DNA of 64,000 bases from Pontibacter virosus (GCF_003096355.1 NZ_QEKI01000001.1:62001-126000); one strand, 5' to 3'. Numbered from the stretch's first letter, positions 25,433 to 34,661 are shown. The notes: generated by a model from the letters alone, not told the origin. Made by a program: numbers and translations.

Positions 25433-26740
25433 TCACTCGCTAATCATATTAAATGCTGTTAACCGTGCAGCGTACTGCTTCTTCACGTCGTTTTCAAAGC
25501 TATCCAAGTAGCTTTCGGTCGTCTTCAGGTTAGAGTGCCCAAGGGATTCAGATATAAGCTCTATCGGTGCCCCTGCTCGCTTGAGGACTGTAGAGAAGGA
25601 ATGCCGGGCCGTGTACGTGCTTATATTCTTTTCAATGCCAACCGCGGAGGCAACACGCTTGATGTACTTGTTTATAGTCTTGGTGGCATGCTGAATCTTT
25701 GCCCGTTCTCTTTCCGCAGACAACCCTGGTTCAAGCAAGGGGAACACATAATCTTCACTGTAAGCGGGTTTATTACCCCATCTCTCGATGATCTCATCAA
25801 TTTCCTGCGTCCGCATGGCCGTAATGACCTTGATATTCTGGCGGCTGGTCCGCTCCGTCTTGGCCCTGACAAAGGTGATCCTCTCCTGGTCAAGCTGCTT
25901 GTACTTCAGACGGGCGATGTCCTTCACGTTTATCCCGTTGCACAGGTAGGAGAAGATCCACAGGTCCCGCGCACGCCCTTCGTTCTCGGTGGCAGGCTTA
26001 TAGGAGAATATCTTTTCAATGTCTGCCAGCGTCAGGGCTTTCTTCACATTCCGGCCGGAGGGTATCTGGTACTTTCTCTTGCCGAACGGGTAGAGGTCGG
26101 CGTTCACCTCCCCTGCCGCGATGGCGTTGTTGTAGATGGCGCGAAGCGCCCGCAGGTAGATGCCTATGGTGGTGATCGAGTGGCCGTGCTGAAGCATCCA
26201 TTTCTCGTACCCCATCAGGAAATCAACAGTTATAGCGGCATAAGCCAGAGGCTTGCGTTTCTTCAGCAGGTTTTCCCTCTTCTCGGTTGCTTTAGCTCTA
26301 GATAAGCCCTTATTTCTGGTAAGGGGTTCTTTCTGAATAAAGGATAGCAAGGAGAGGCTGGCGCTCTCGTAGCTGCTGGCCGTGCCTACCCTGCCTTCCT
26401 CAACCAGTCTTGTGACTTGCTGCTCAAATGCTGTAAAGACATCGTTCTTAACTGCAGTGTTCAGGTACTTCTTCTCGAACTGCTCAAAAGTGAAGGTTTC
26501 AAGGTTACGGATGATGCCTATAGCCTTCTGCTCTATTGCCTGAAAAGCTATCTGAAGCTCTTTGTACTTTCCTTTCGGCTTTTCCGCTTGAACCTTAAAG
26601 AATTCTGCCTCGCTCAAAGAGTAGCTCGTATTATAGTATTTGCGCTGTCTTTGGAAGGTGAGCCTCAACCTTACCGGGAATGAGCCATCTTTCAGAGCCC
26701 TTCTGGTATCCAGCATGACGGAAGTAAGTACGGGTATCAT
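25433..26740 (-). CDS. Tyrosine recombinase / integrase of the island
   Basis: 435 residues from the ATG at 26740 (VLTSVMLDTRRALKDGSFPV is the usual start of Bacteroidota integrases; a longer frame from 26779 overlaps an inverted repeat). It has an N-terminal arm-binding domain, a SAM-like core-binding domain at about 95-220, and a C-terminal catalytic domain with KTERTSR (Lys), ARHSFSTVL (Arg), SLGHSNLKTTESYLDSF (His and the nucleophile Tyr). The first catalytic Arg region reads CNGINVKDIARLKY, as in integrases of conjugative elements that lack the standard Arg there. Its 5' end lies 154 bases from a tRNA-Arg fragment, so it most likely inserted this island. Confidence 0.9.
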   Translation of the reverse strand: MIPVLTSVMLDTRRALKDGSFPVRLRLTFQRQRKYYNTSYSLSEAEFFKVQAEKPKGKYKELQIAFQAIEQKAIGIIRNLETFTFEQFEKKYLNTAVKNDVFTAFEQQVTRLVEEGRVGTASSYESASLSLLSFIQKEPLTRNKGLSRAKATEKRENLLKKRKPLAYAAITVDFLMGYEKWMLQHGHSITTIGIYLRALRAIYNNAIAAGEVNADLYPFGKRKYQIPSGRNVKKALTLADIEKIFSYKPATENEGRARDLWIFSYLCNGINVKDIARLKYKQLDQERITFVRAKTERTSRQNIKVITAMRTQEIDEIIERWGNKPAYSEDYVFPLLEPGLSAERERAKIQHATKTINKYIKRVASAVGIEKNISTYTARHSFSTVLKRAGAPIELISESLGHSNLKTTESYLDSFENDVKKQYAARLTAFNMISE

Positions 26741-26741
26741 G

Positions 26742-26780
26742 TGTGTGCAAATTATTTCCTGTACACACAATTTGCACACA
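26742..26780. promoter_or_regulatory. Inverted repeat just upstream of the integrase start
   Basis: A perfect 12-bp inverted repeat: TGTGTGCAAATT at 26742-26753 and AATTTGCACACA at 26769-26780, 15 bases between. Its position immediately before the ATG at 26740 suggests an operator or a recombinase/accessory-factor site. The related string ACAATTTGCA occurs at 26767-26776 and again at 26992-27001, on the other side of the tRNA fragment. Confidence 0.6.
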
Positions 26781-26893
26781 AACCGTCAAAAAGTCAAGTA
26801 ATATTACTAAACAAGGAGAAACAAAAATTGCTTAATTTGGCTAAAAAGACGGTTTTTACTAATATATAATACTAGCAATAAAGGCTATCGTCA

Positions 26894-26938
26894 TGACTAC
26901 GAATCAGAAGGTTAGGGGTTCGACTCCCTTCGCGACCA
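26894..26938 (+). other. 3' half of a tRNA-Arg gene: attachment-site footprint of the island
   Basis: These 45 bases hold an anticodon loop CTACGAA (anticodon ACG, Arg), its 3' stem, a variable region, the T arm with loop TTCGACT, and the acceptor 3' strand CGCGACC plus the discriminator A. There is no matching 5' half upstream: no D arm and no GGTCGCG partner strand is seen in 26780-26893. A partial tRNA beside an integrase gene is the standard result of insertion at a tRNA 3' end, with the complete tRNA at the other island border, which would be left of this window. It is not a functional tRNA here. Confidence 0.85.
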
Positions 26939-26942
26939 CTTA

Positions 26943-26983
26943 AAAAAAGCCACTTACGAGTAAAATCGTAAAGTGGCTTTTTT
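26943..26983 (+). terminator. Terminator behind the tRNA-Arg fragment
   Basis: Stem 26943-26959 with 26966-26983 (one bulged A), ending in six T. It sits 5 bases after the tRNA fragment, so it was probably the terminator of the original tRNA-Arg gene. Confidence 0.88.
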
Positions 26984-27206
26984 GTTTGCATACAATTTGC
27001 ATTTTTTAGCCGCTTCTTCATTCAAGGAAATACCGCCTTTGCGTGTCTTTAGTCTGGCCTGATACTCACCTTAATGTCTTTTCGAAGTTCAACCTGGCTG
27101 TAAAACAATAGAGTGGTTTTTGCTTTGCAGTATTAATAGCCAAGTCGCTTTGTATTAATATCTGTTTAAGAATTGTCAAATCAATGATGTTGGTATGAGG
27201 AGTTTG

Positions 27207-29597
27207 TCATTCCTTGTTCGCGAACTTGCTTATGTTAACAGTAACTGTTTGGCCGGCCACAACGGGGATTGTCCGTATTTCTCCGTTGTAGGAGATAATG
27301 CATTCCCCTGTGCTATCTGCTTTGATGATAGCCCTCTTCAGCCTTCCCTCTTTCCATATCACGTCTACCGTGTAGCCTCCTCTGGCACGCAACCCCTTTA
27401 CCTCTCCCGTCAACCACACCGATGGCAAAGCAGGCAACAGCTCCAGAAAGCCGGCATGTGACTGCAGCAGCATCTCGGCCACTCCTGCGGTAGCTCCCAT
27501 GTTGCCATCCAACTGAAAGGGCGGGTGCGCGTCCAGCAGATTGGCATAAGAGCCGGAGCCATTGGTGAAGGACTCTGCATTCGATTTTCCTCCAGCTGGC
27601 TTTAGCACCATCCTGTAAAGTTTGTGCGCCCGGTCCCCGTCCCGCAAACGTGACCAGAAATTAATTTTCCAGGCCAGTGACCAGCCGGTGCCCTCATCGC
27701 CACGAGCCTCAAGACTCACCTGCGCCGCTCTGGCCAGTTCGGGTGTTTCGTGAGGAGAAATTTGACTGCCCGGATGCAGGGCAAACAGGTGAGAAACGTG
27801 TCGGTGCCTGCTCTCAGGGTCATCCACGTCTTCTTTCCACTCTTGCAGCTGTCCCCAGCGCCCAATTTGCGGCGGCATGATCTTATCACGAACCTGCCGG
27901 GCTTCTGACGCAAAAGCTTCGTCAATCCCCAATACTTCGGCGGCCTTAATACAATTGTTTAGCACGTCCCAGGCAAGCTGGTGGTCCATGGAGCTGCCTC
28001 CCGATATGCCACCATGCTCTGGTGAGTACGAGGGAGAGGACACCAGAAAGCCGCTGCTGTCGGGTGTAAGATAGTCCATCCAGAACAGGGCGGCCTCTCT
28101 CATGACAGGGTAAGCCTGTAGCGAGAGGTAGCTCTTATCTTGCGAAAAGGCATAATGCTCCCAGAGGTGTTGTGCCAGCCACGCTGCTCCCCCCGGAAAG
28201 AAGCCCCAGGGCACCTCCCAGCCGGGCGCTGTATAGCCGTAGGCATTGTTCATGGTATTCACTATCCAGCCACGGGCGTTGAAAAACTCCTTTGCGCTCT
28301 GTCTGCCGGGTGCTACCAAAGCGGAAGTATAATCCAATAAGGGCGTATGGCACTCGGACAGATTTGTTACCTCTGCAGGCCAGTAAAGCATTTGCAGGTT
28401 GATGTTGGTGTGGTAGTCTGCGGCCCAGGGTGGGCTAGTGCTATTGTTCCATTTGCCCTGCAGGTGCATGGGCAAAGTGCCGGGCCGCGAAGCCGAGATC
28501 ATCAGGTAGCGGCCATATTGGAAGTAAAGCACCTCCAGCCCCTGGTCCTCTGCGCCCGAGAAGTAATTATGCTGCCGCATGTTGGTTGGCAGGTTGTGTA
28601 AGCTGTTCCCAGACAGCTTTAGTGTTACGCGGTTGAATAGTGCAGTATAGTCCCGGGTATGTTCTTTCAGAAGCTTGTTCAAGTTCAGGGGTTTAACCGC
28701 TTCAAGGCGCTGGGCGACAATCGCTTTGTAATCATTGCCCCTGTATGTGGGGTAATCCCAAAGATAATCGGTGGCGGCAGTATGCACCAGCTGCACATAC
28801 GTGGCACCGCTGACCTGCATGGTTCCCCCGCTATACCTGAGTTGGCCATCAGTGCTGATGCGGTAGGCCATTTCAAACTCCTGCCCATTGTCGCTGACAT
28901 GCCCTCCAAACGAATACACCCCGTTTTCAAAGCGCTCGTAATCTTTTGCGTGAGGCGTTTTGTAGACAATGGTATAATTTTCGGGACGGCTCGAGCTAAA
29001 GCTATAGACCATAACCCCTTTGGGGTAATTGCCAAAGTAGAGACGCTTATATTTTGTGCTACCAATCTGATAGCTTACGCTCCCGGTGCCATTGTTTAAG
29101 TTTAATTCGCGGCGGTAGTTTTGCGGGGTTACTTCTCCGTGCCCAAGCGCGACATACAGGTCACCCATGGTTTGCTGCGCACCGTAGTCACCCCAATCGG
29201 TACTGTTTTCCAGTTTTGCAGGCGCTTTGCCCGTCAGGTGACGCTGCACCAGCCTGTCAGCCTCCCTGAGCTTCCCTTCGCTAATCAACTGCCTGATTTG
29301 GGGCAGGTACTGCCAGGCGCCTGCTTTGTTTCCGTAGGTATAGGCCGGAGTTGAATGCGGACCGCCTGACCACAGCGAACCCTCCGAGAACTGCAGCTGC
29401 TCCTCCCCCACACCACCGAAAAACATCACGCCCATGTAGCCGTTGCCGATCGGCAGCGCCTCCCGCATCCAGTCAGTTGCCGGCTTGTCATACCACAGGG
29501 CCAGCGCCTGGTCCTGTGCTTTTGCGGGCAGCAGCTGTACCAGGAGAAAAAATACCAGGAGAGGATACTTCTTCAGAATCGGGATCGGGCATAACAT
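27207..29597 (-). CDS. GH95 alpha-L-fucosidase, exported
   Basis: 796 residues with a signal peptide (LLVFFLLVQLLPAKAQ). The opening ALWYDKPATDWMREALPIGN, then GYMGVMFFGGVGEEQLQFSE and SLWSGGP is the classic N-terminus of GH95, and the (alpha/alpha)6 catalytic part contains NINLQMLYWPAEVTNLSECH and DGNMGATAGVAEMLLQSH. GH95 enzymes are inverting alpha-1,2-L-fucosidases (some act on L-galactose) with an Asn-activated water. The product, L-fucose, matches the complete fucose pathway encoded at 48355-55396. The gene is 71 bases downstream of the sulfatase gene's stop on the same strand, probably one operon. Confidence 0.95.
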   Translation of the reverse strand: MLCPIPILKKYPLLVFFLLVQLLPAKAQDQALALWYDKPATDWMREALPIGNGYMGVMFFGGVGEEQLQFSEGSLWSGGPHSTPAYTYGNKAGAWQYLPQIRQLISEGKLREADRLVQRHLTGKAPAKLENSTDWGDYGAQQTMGDLYVALGHGEVTPQNYRRELNLNNGTGSVSYQIGSTKYKRLYFGNYPKGVMVYSFSSSRPENYTIVYKTPHAKDYERFENGVYSFGGHVSDNGQEFEMAYRISTDGQLRYSGGTMQVSGATYVQLVHTAATDYLWDYPTYRGNDYKAIVAQRLEAVKPLNLNKLLKEHTRDYTALFNRVTLKLSGNSLHNLPTNMRQHNYFSGAEDQGLEVLYFQYGRYLMISASRPGTLPMHLQGKWNNSTSPPWAADYHTNINLQMLYWPAEVTNLSECHTPLLDYTSALVAPGRQSAKEFFNARGWIVNTMNNAYGYTAPGWEVPWGFFPGGAAWLAQHLWEHYAFSQDKSYLSLQAYPVMREAALFWMDYLTPDSSGFLVSSPSYSPEHGGISGGSSMDHQLAWDVLNNCIKAAEVLGIDEAFASEARQVRDKIMPPQIGRWGQLQEWKEDVDDPESRHRHVSHLFALHPGSQISPHETPELARAAQVSLEARGDEGTGWSLAWKINFWSRLRDGDRAHKLYRMVLKPAGGKSNAESFTNGSGSYANLLDAHPPFQLDGNMGATAGVAEMLLQSHAGFLELLPALPSVWLTGEVKGLRARGGYTVDVIWKEGRLKRAIIKADSTGECIISYNGEIRTIPVVAGQTVTVNISKFANKE

Positions 29598-29668
29598 ATC
29601 AGTGCGGTGGTTATAGATGGGAATCAGGTATAGGAAAGCCTGGCGCTATGCTCTCTCTCGCAAAATCA

Positions 29669-31087
29669 TTATTGGATACGGAATAAGGGGTGTTCAGACG
29701 GGCTGCGCATCCGGTCCATCAACTGCTCCAGCTCCTCCACTTTCGCGGGATCCTCGGCAACCAGATCATTTTTCTCACCGGGGTCTTTGTCAAGCCGGTA
29801 AAGCTCTGTGCGTTCAGGCTTCCCTTTCCTGTAAAACCGGATGGCCTTCCAATCCCCTTTTCTGACCGCCTGTTTGAACCCTCCTTCGCCGAACTCCCAG
29901 TACAGGGCCTCATGCTGCTCCTGCCCATCCTGGCTGAGCAGGTCGGGTCTGAAGGACAGCCCGTCTATACCTGCAGGTGTGTCAGCTTCGGCCAAAACTG
30001 CAAAGGTGGGCAGGATGTCCCAGAAGGCACCGATATGGTTGCTTGTTGTGCCAGGCTTTATCTGCCCTTTCCAATAGGCGATGAACGGCACCCGAATGCC
30101 ACCCTCATAGAGGTCTCGTTTCACCCCGCGCAATGTTCCACTGCTCTGGTGCACCTCCAGGGCATCGGCAAGTTTTCTGCCGCCCTCTAGGTGCGTGCCA
30201 TTGTCGCTGGCAAAGATCACAAGGGTGTTTTCAGCCAGCCCCTGCTCCTCCAGTTTTCGCATAATCTGCCCCACATAGTCGTCTATCGCTGTTACCATGC
30301 CTGCGTAGGCTGCTTTCGGGTAGGGCTGCGGACGGTACCAGCTGCCATCTGGCTGTGCAGTCTCAGGGGCAAAAATGCTTTCGCCCTCCTCGGTAAGGTA
30401 TGGCTGCATGTACTTGTCCTGCACTTTCAGATCAGCGTGCGGCAGGGTATAGGACACGTAGAGGAAGAACGGATTCTGCCTTTGATTCTGAATAAAAGAC
30501 AAGGCTTCCTGTGTAAAGATGTCGTTCAAGAAACTGCCTTGCGGCACCGGCATTCTGGTGCTTTCGCCGTTGGCCAGCCGCCACAAAGAGTCACCCTGTT
30601 GCCTGTGCCCTTCCAGATGGTGCAGGTGCCCGGTAAAGAAGTCCCACCCCTGTCTTTCAGGAATACCGGTGGTGCCTTGCAGCCCCAGCCCCCATTTGCC
30701 CACCATACCGGTGGTATAGCCGTTCTGCTGCAAGAGCTTCGCCAGCGAGGTATCAGTGGCGCGCATCGGTACTTCGCCATTGCCCCTGATGTAGGTATGG
30801 CCCGTGTGCTGACCGGTCATCAGGGCAGCTCTGGAAGGAGCGCAAACTGTGGAACCTGCGTAGAACTGCGTATAGCGCCTCCCCTGCCCTGCCATTGCAG
30901 TAAGGTGGGGCGTCTGGATTTTGGTCTGCCCGTATGGCGCAATGTCCCCGTAGCCCAGGTCATCGGCCAGGATAAAGACAATGTTCGGTTTAGCAGCGAC
31001 TGCATTCCCTTTCTGCTCCCCATCTGTCGCCTTACAGGAGAAGGTGAGGAACAGTAGAAGAAGCATGGTATTCCGTTTCAGTTTCAT
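29669..31087 (-). CDS. Sulfatase (formylglycine-dependent), lipoprotein
   Basis: 472 residues from the ATG at 31087, chosen because it gives a lipoprotein leader ending in LTFSC (C18); a longer frame from 31180 adds an unlikely leader. The metal-binding ILADDLGYGD (D42, D43) and the maturation motif C82-A-P-S-R86 mark a type I sulfatase whose Cys is converted to formylglycine. The residues KWGLG, PHADLK and ASDNGTHLEGG fit the active-site order. It removes sulfate esters from glycans; the exact sugar cannot be read from sequence. The modifying enzyme is encoded nearby at 34726. The gene is divergent from the beta-galactosidase gene, with a LacI-type palindrome between them. Confidence 0.95.
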   Translation of the reverse strand: MKLKRNTMLLLLFLTFSCKATDGEQKGNAVAAKPNIVFILADDLGYGDIAPYGQTKIQTPHLTAMAGQGRRYTQFYAGSTVCAPSRAALMTGQHTGHTYIRGNGEVPMRATDTSLAKLLQQNGYTTGMVGKWGLGLQGTTGIPERQGWDFFTGHLHHLEGHRQQGDSLWRLANGESTRMPVPQGSFLNDIFTQEALSFIQNQRQNPFFLYVSYTLPHADLKVQDKYMQPYLTEEGESIFAPETAQPDGSWYRPQPYPKAAYAGMVTAIDDYVGQIMRKLEEQGLAENTLVIFASDNGTHLEGGRKLADALEVHQSSGTLRGVKRDLYEGGIRVPFIAYWKGQIKPGTTSNHIGAFWDILPTFAVLAEADTPAGIDGLSFRPDLLSQDGQEQHEALYWEFGEGGFKQAVRKGDWKAIRFYRKGKPERTELYRLDKDPGEKNDLVAEDPAKVEELEQLMDRMRSPSEHPLFRIQ

Positions 31088-31394
31088 GGGATAAGGAGAC
31101 AGAGGTTGAAGAAAAGCTACAGCATGTTGAGCGCAGTAGCTACGGGTAAAATCTTTGAGCAGGTTGGGAGGCTCGCCCAATGATACTGAAATATAGGAAG
31201 ACTGGGAAAGAGAATAAAATCAGAAAGCAACACAAACGTTTGCACTAAATTATTCTTTAGAAACCATCCCGTTTTTTTATACTTTCATCTGCCAGACAGG
31301 AAAAATGATCGCTACAGCTACCTGTTTTCTAATTTTAAACACGACAATTTCCTTCGCATTATTTTAAGAAAGTGCTCTACGCACCCTGAACACC
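31088..31394. other. Divergent promoter region (sulfatase / beta-galactosidase)
   Basis: 307 bases between two divergent enzyme genes, holding the palindrome at 31233-31242. The rest is AT-rich and no gene is visible. Confidence 0.6.
31233..31242. promoter_or_regulatory. Candidate LacI-family operator CAAACGTTTG
   Basis: A perfect 10-bp palindrome with central CG, typical of LacI-family operators. It lies in the divergent region and could control both the sulfatase-fucosidase unit and the beta-galactosidase gene. The same palindrome is found at 34652-34661 and 56628-56637. Confidence 0.7.
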
Positions 31395-34300
31395 ATGCAT
31401 AAAACCATCGCCCTCATTTACACCCTGCTTCTTGTTTTTTCGGCTCAGGCCCAGCAACTTCCCAGCGAGCTGCTCACACCCCAGGTAGTGGAACTCAATC
31501 GCATGCCCATGCGGGCAGTGTCGTTCGCCTACGAAAACAGGGCCCTGGCCGAGCAGCAGCAAAAAGAGAAGTCGCAGTACTTTCTCTCGCTGAACGGCAC
31601 CTGGAAGTTCAACTGGGTGCAGGACCCGAGAAAGCGCCCGACAGACTTCTACAAAACTGACTTTAACGACACAGGTTGGGACAACTTTAAGGTGCCGGCC
31701 AACTGGGAAGTGAACGGCTACGGACTGCCGATCTATGTAAACCACCCCTACGAGTTTACCGGTCACGCCAAGAAAGGCGCCAAACTCAACCCGCCACACG
31801 ACATTCCGGAGGACAACAACCCGGTGGGTTCTTACCGCAAAAAATTCACCCTGCCTGAGAGCTGGGACGGGCGTCAGGTGTTCATCCACCTGGGCGCGGT
31901 AAAGTCTGCCTTCTATATATGGGTGAACGGGGAGAAAGTTGGCTACAACGAGGACAGCAAACTGGCCGCAGAATTTGATATAACACCTTACGTGAAACCG
32001 GGCGAGAACCTGGTGGCGCTGCAGGTATACCGCTGGAGCACTGGCAGCTACCTGGAGGCACAGGACATGTGGCGTATCTCGGGCATTGAGCGGGATGTAT
32101 ACCTCTACTCCACGCCCAAGCTCGACATCCGTGACTTTAAGGTAATGGCCACGCTGGACGAGAGTTACACCAACGGTGTGTTTGACCTGACTGCTGAGAT
32201 CAGCAGCTACAAGATCGACCAGAAAACACTGCACAGCAGGCCCGACACATTCGCCATCGAGATTGAACTGGTAGATGCCGCCGGCAAAACCGTTTTCACC
32301 GACAAGACGCAGGACGTGCAACGTGTGCTGGGCAATTACAAAAAGGAGGTGAAGTTCCAGAAGTCCGTCCCGAACGTGAGAACCTGGTCGGCTGAGATAC
32401 CCTACCTCTATACCCTGTACATCGCCCTGAAAGACAAAGACGGCAAGACGCTGGAAGTGGTGCCGCAACGTGTCGGCTTCCGCTCGGTAGAGATAAACGA
32501 CAAGAATTTCCTGGTGAACGGCAAGCGGGTGTTTCTGAAAGGAGTGAACCGCCATGAGCACAACGCCACCAAGGGCCACGTGCTGAGCAAGGAAGACATG
32601 CGCAAGGATATGGAGATGATGAAGAAGCTGAACGTGAACGCCGTGCGCCACTCCCACTACCCGCCTGACCCCTACTGGCTGGAGCTTTGCGACGAGTATG
32701 GCCTGTATGTGGTGGAGGAGGCCAACATTGAGTCGCATGGCCGGGGCTACGACCTGGCCTATACCTTCGGCAACGACAAAGTATGGCGCAACCCACACTT
32801 CGACCGCATCCAGCGCATGTATGAGCGCAGCAAAAACTATACATCGGTCGTGACTTGGTCGCTGGGCAACGAGGCTGGTAACGGCACTAACTTCTACGAA
32901 GCGTACGACTGGATGAAAACCCAGGACTTCCGCCCGGTGCAGTATGAGCGGGCCGAATGGGACTACAACACCGACATCATCGTACCGCAGTACCCGCACC
33001 CTAACTGGCTGAAAAAATATGCAGCGGGCAACCCGGACCGTCCTCTGATTATGAGCGAGTACGCCCACATCATGGGTAACAGCCTGGGCAACTTCCAGGA
33101 GTACTGGGATGTGATCGAGACGCAGCCATACCTGCAGGGCGGCTTCATCTGGGAATGGATCGACCAGGCCATCGACACGGTGAAAAACGGCAAGCGCATC
33201 ATGGCATACGGAGGCGACTTCCCACTGGAAGGACCTGTTGACCACAACATCAGCGACAACAACTTCAACATCAAGGGAGTGGTAACAGCGTACCGCGGTC
33301 TGACACCTATGGCCATTGAGGTAAAGAAGGTATACCAGCACATCAAGAGCAGGTATAGCGGCAACAACAACCTGGAGGTGCGCAATGGCTACTTCTTCCG
33401 CGACCTGGCCAACTACCAGCTGAACTGGGAAGTACTGGAAAACGGCAAAGTGGTAGAGAAAGGAATTATAAAAGATCTGAACGTGGCGCCACAGCAAAGT
33501 ATAGCAGTGACCTTACCGATCAAAAAGCAACAAAAAGCGGGCAACGAGTATTTCCTGAACGTGCGCTATACCCTGAAGGAGGCAGAGCCTTTCCTGGCAA
33601 AAGGCTACGAGATCGCCAACGAGCAGTTTGCACTGAGTCCGGCAATACAGCCAACCACCGTGGCCGCCGGCGGAAAAGGCTCCCTGAAAGTAAGTGATAA
33701 CGGAGACAAACTGGTGCTGACCGGCAAGGACTTTACCGTGAGCTTTGACAAGAAGAACGGCATCCTGAGCGGCTATACCCTGAAAGGTGAAATGATGCTG
33801 CAGCAGGGCCCTAAACCGAGCTTCTGGCGTGCCCCAACCGACAACGACATCGGGGCAGGCTACAACAAGTCGAAACGCATGTGGCGCGAGGCTTACGACT
33901 CTGGCAAACTGACCAATGCCAGGCATAGCCAGACAGCCAACGGCTACGAGGTGAGGTTTGAGAAGGAGCTGGTGAACGGCGACGCTGCCACCTCGCAGGT
34001 GTTCACGGTATACAACGACGGCACATTGAAGGTAGACAACAGCATCAAGCCGATCAAAGGTGACCACAAGATACTGTTGCGCGTGGGCAATGACCTGCAA
34101 CTAAGCAAGTCGCTGGACAACATCGCGTATTATGGCCGTGGTCCCTGGGAAAACTACTGGGACCGCAAGACTGCTTCTTTTATAGGCCTTTACAAGCAGA
34201 AGCTGGATGAGCAGTACTTCCCGTACGCCCGTCCGCAGGAAAGCGGCAACAAGTCGGATGTGCGCTGGGTAAACCTGACCAACAGAAAAGGCAAGGGCCT

Positions 34301-34553
34301 GCGCTTTGAGTTTGCCGACAGCCTGCTAAGCTTCGCTGCCCTGCCTTACAGCCTGGACGACCTGGATCCGGAGCAGGACAAAAAGCAGTACCATTCTGGC
34401 GAGCTCGAAGAGCGCGACCGTATTTACCTGCACGTAGACCTGCAGCAAACCGGCATGCAAGGTATGGACAGCTGGGGCAGTCAGCCACTGGAGCAGTACC
34501 GTATACCTTACAAAGAGCAGCAGTACAGTTACTGGATCAGGCCGCTCAGATAA
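31395..34553 (+). CDS. GH2 beta-galactosidase (large, exported)
   Basis: 1052 residues with a signal peptide (ALIYTLLLVFSAQAQQ). Domain order is that of LacZ: sugar-binding jelly roll (FNWVQDPRKRPTDFY), Ig-like domain, TIM barrel, second Ig-like domain and the large C-terminal domain 4 (RAPTDNDIGAGYNKS, GRGPWENYWDRK). The TIM barrel shows NRHEHNATKGHVLSKEDM, the acid/base E493 in WSLGNEAGNG and the nucleophile E555 in IMSEYAHIMGN. It would cleave terminal beta-galactose from glycans in the periplasm. It is transcribed away from the sulfatase gene and probably shares its operator at 31233. Confidence 0.95.
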   Translation: MHKTIALIYTLLLVFSAQAQQLPSELLTPQVVELNRMPMRAVSFAYENRALAEQQQKEKSQYFLSLNGTWKFNWVQDPRKRPTDFYKTDFNDTGWDNFKVPANWEVNGYGLPIYVNHPYEFTGHAKKGAKLNPPHDIPEDNNPVGSYRKKFTLPESWDGRQVFIHLGAVKSAFYIWVNGEKVGYNEDSKLAAEFDITPYVKPGENLVALQVYRWSTGSYLEAQDMWRISGIERDVYLYSTPKLDIRDFKVMATLDESYTNGVFDLTAEISSYKIDQKTLHSRPDTFAIEIELVDAAGKTVFTDKTQDVQRVLGNYKKEVKFQKSVPNVRTWSAEIPYLYTLYIALKDKDGKTLEVVPQRVGFRSVEINDKNFLVNGKRVFLKGVNRHEHNATKGHVLSKEDMRKDMEMMKKLNVNAVRHSHYPPDPYWLELCDEYGLYVVEEANIESHGRGYDLAYTFGNDKVWRNPHFDRIQRMYERSKNYTSVVTWSLGNEAGNGTNFYEAYDWMKTQDFRPVQYERAEWDYNTDIIVPQYPHPNWLKKYAAGNPDRPLIMSEYAHIMGNSLGNFQEYWDVIETQPYLQGGFIWEWIDQAIDTVKNGKRIMAYGGDFPLEGPVDHNISDNNFNIKGVVTAYRGLTPMAIEVKKVYQHIKSRYSGNNNLEVRNGYFFRDLANYQLNWEVLENGKVVEKGIIKDLNVAPQQSIAVTLPIKKQQKAGNEYFLNVRYTLKEAEPFLAKGYEIANEQFALSPAIQPTTVAAGGKGSLKVSDNGDKLVLTGKDFTVSFDKKNGILSGYTLKGEMMLQQGPKPSFWRAPTDNDIGAGYNKSKRMWREAYDSGKLTNARHSQTANGYEVRFEKELVNGDAATSQVFTVYNDGTLKVDNSIKPIKGDHKILLRVGNDLQLSKSLDNIAYYGRGPWENYWDRKTASFIGLYKQKLDEQYFPYARPQESGNKSDVRWVNLTNRKGKGLRFEFADSLLSFAALPYSLDDLDPEQDKKQYHSGELEERDRIYLHVDLQQTGMQGMDSWGSQPLEQYRIPYKEQQYSYWIRPLR

Positions 34554-34565
34554 GCTCTGAATTGC

Positions 34566-34621
34566 CTCCAAACAACAAGAGCCGAAGCATGGGACCATGC
34601 TTCGGCTCTTGTTGTTTGGAG
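34566..34621. repeat. Perfect 27-bp inverted repeat after the beta-galactosidase gene
   Basis: Bases 34566-34592 are exactly complementary to 34595-34621, with only two bases between (effective hairpin loop of at least four). It starts 13 bases after the beta-galactosidase stop codon. No T run follows on either side, so it is not a standard terminator, though it could end or protect transcripts in both directions. Confidence 0.85.
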
Positions 34622-34651
34622 ACCACCTTTTGCCAATACAGCAACCAGATT

Positions 34652-34661
34652 CAAACGTTTG
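34652..34661. promoter_or_regulatory. Candidate LacI-family operator CAAACGTTTG
   Basis: A second copy of the palindrome, 64 bases before the start of the formylglycine-generating enzyme gene. The surrounding 14 bases TCAAACGTTTGCGC are identical, in opposite orientation, to those around the site at 56628. Confidence 0.7.

Noticed and set aside
26894-26938. A functional tRNA-Arg gene
   Set aside because: Only the anticodon 3' side, T arm and acceptor 3' strand are present; there is no D arm or 5' acceptor strand in the preceding bases.
31377-33497. A 706-codon open frame on the minus strand opposite the beta-galactosidase gene
   Set aside because: It is entirely antisense to a clear GH2 enzyme, has no domain, is rich in Val/His/Leu in a pattern produced by the codon bias of the real gene, and lacks any plausible signal or motif.
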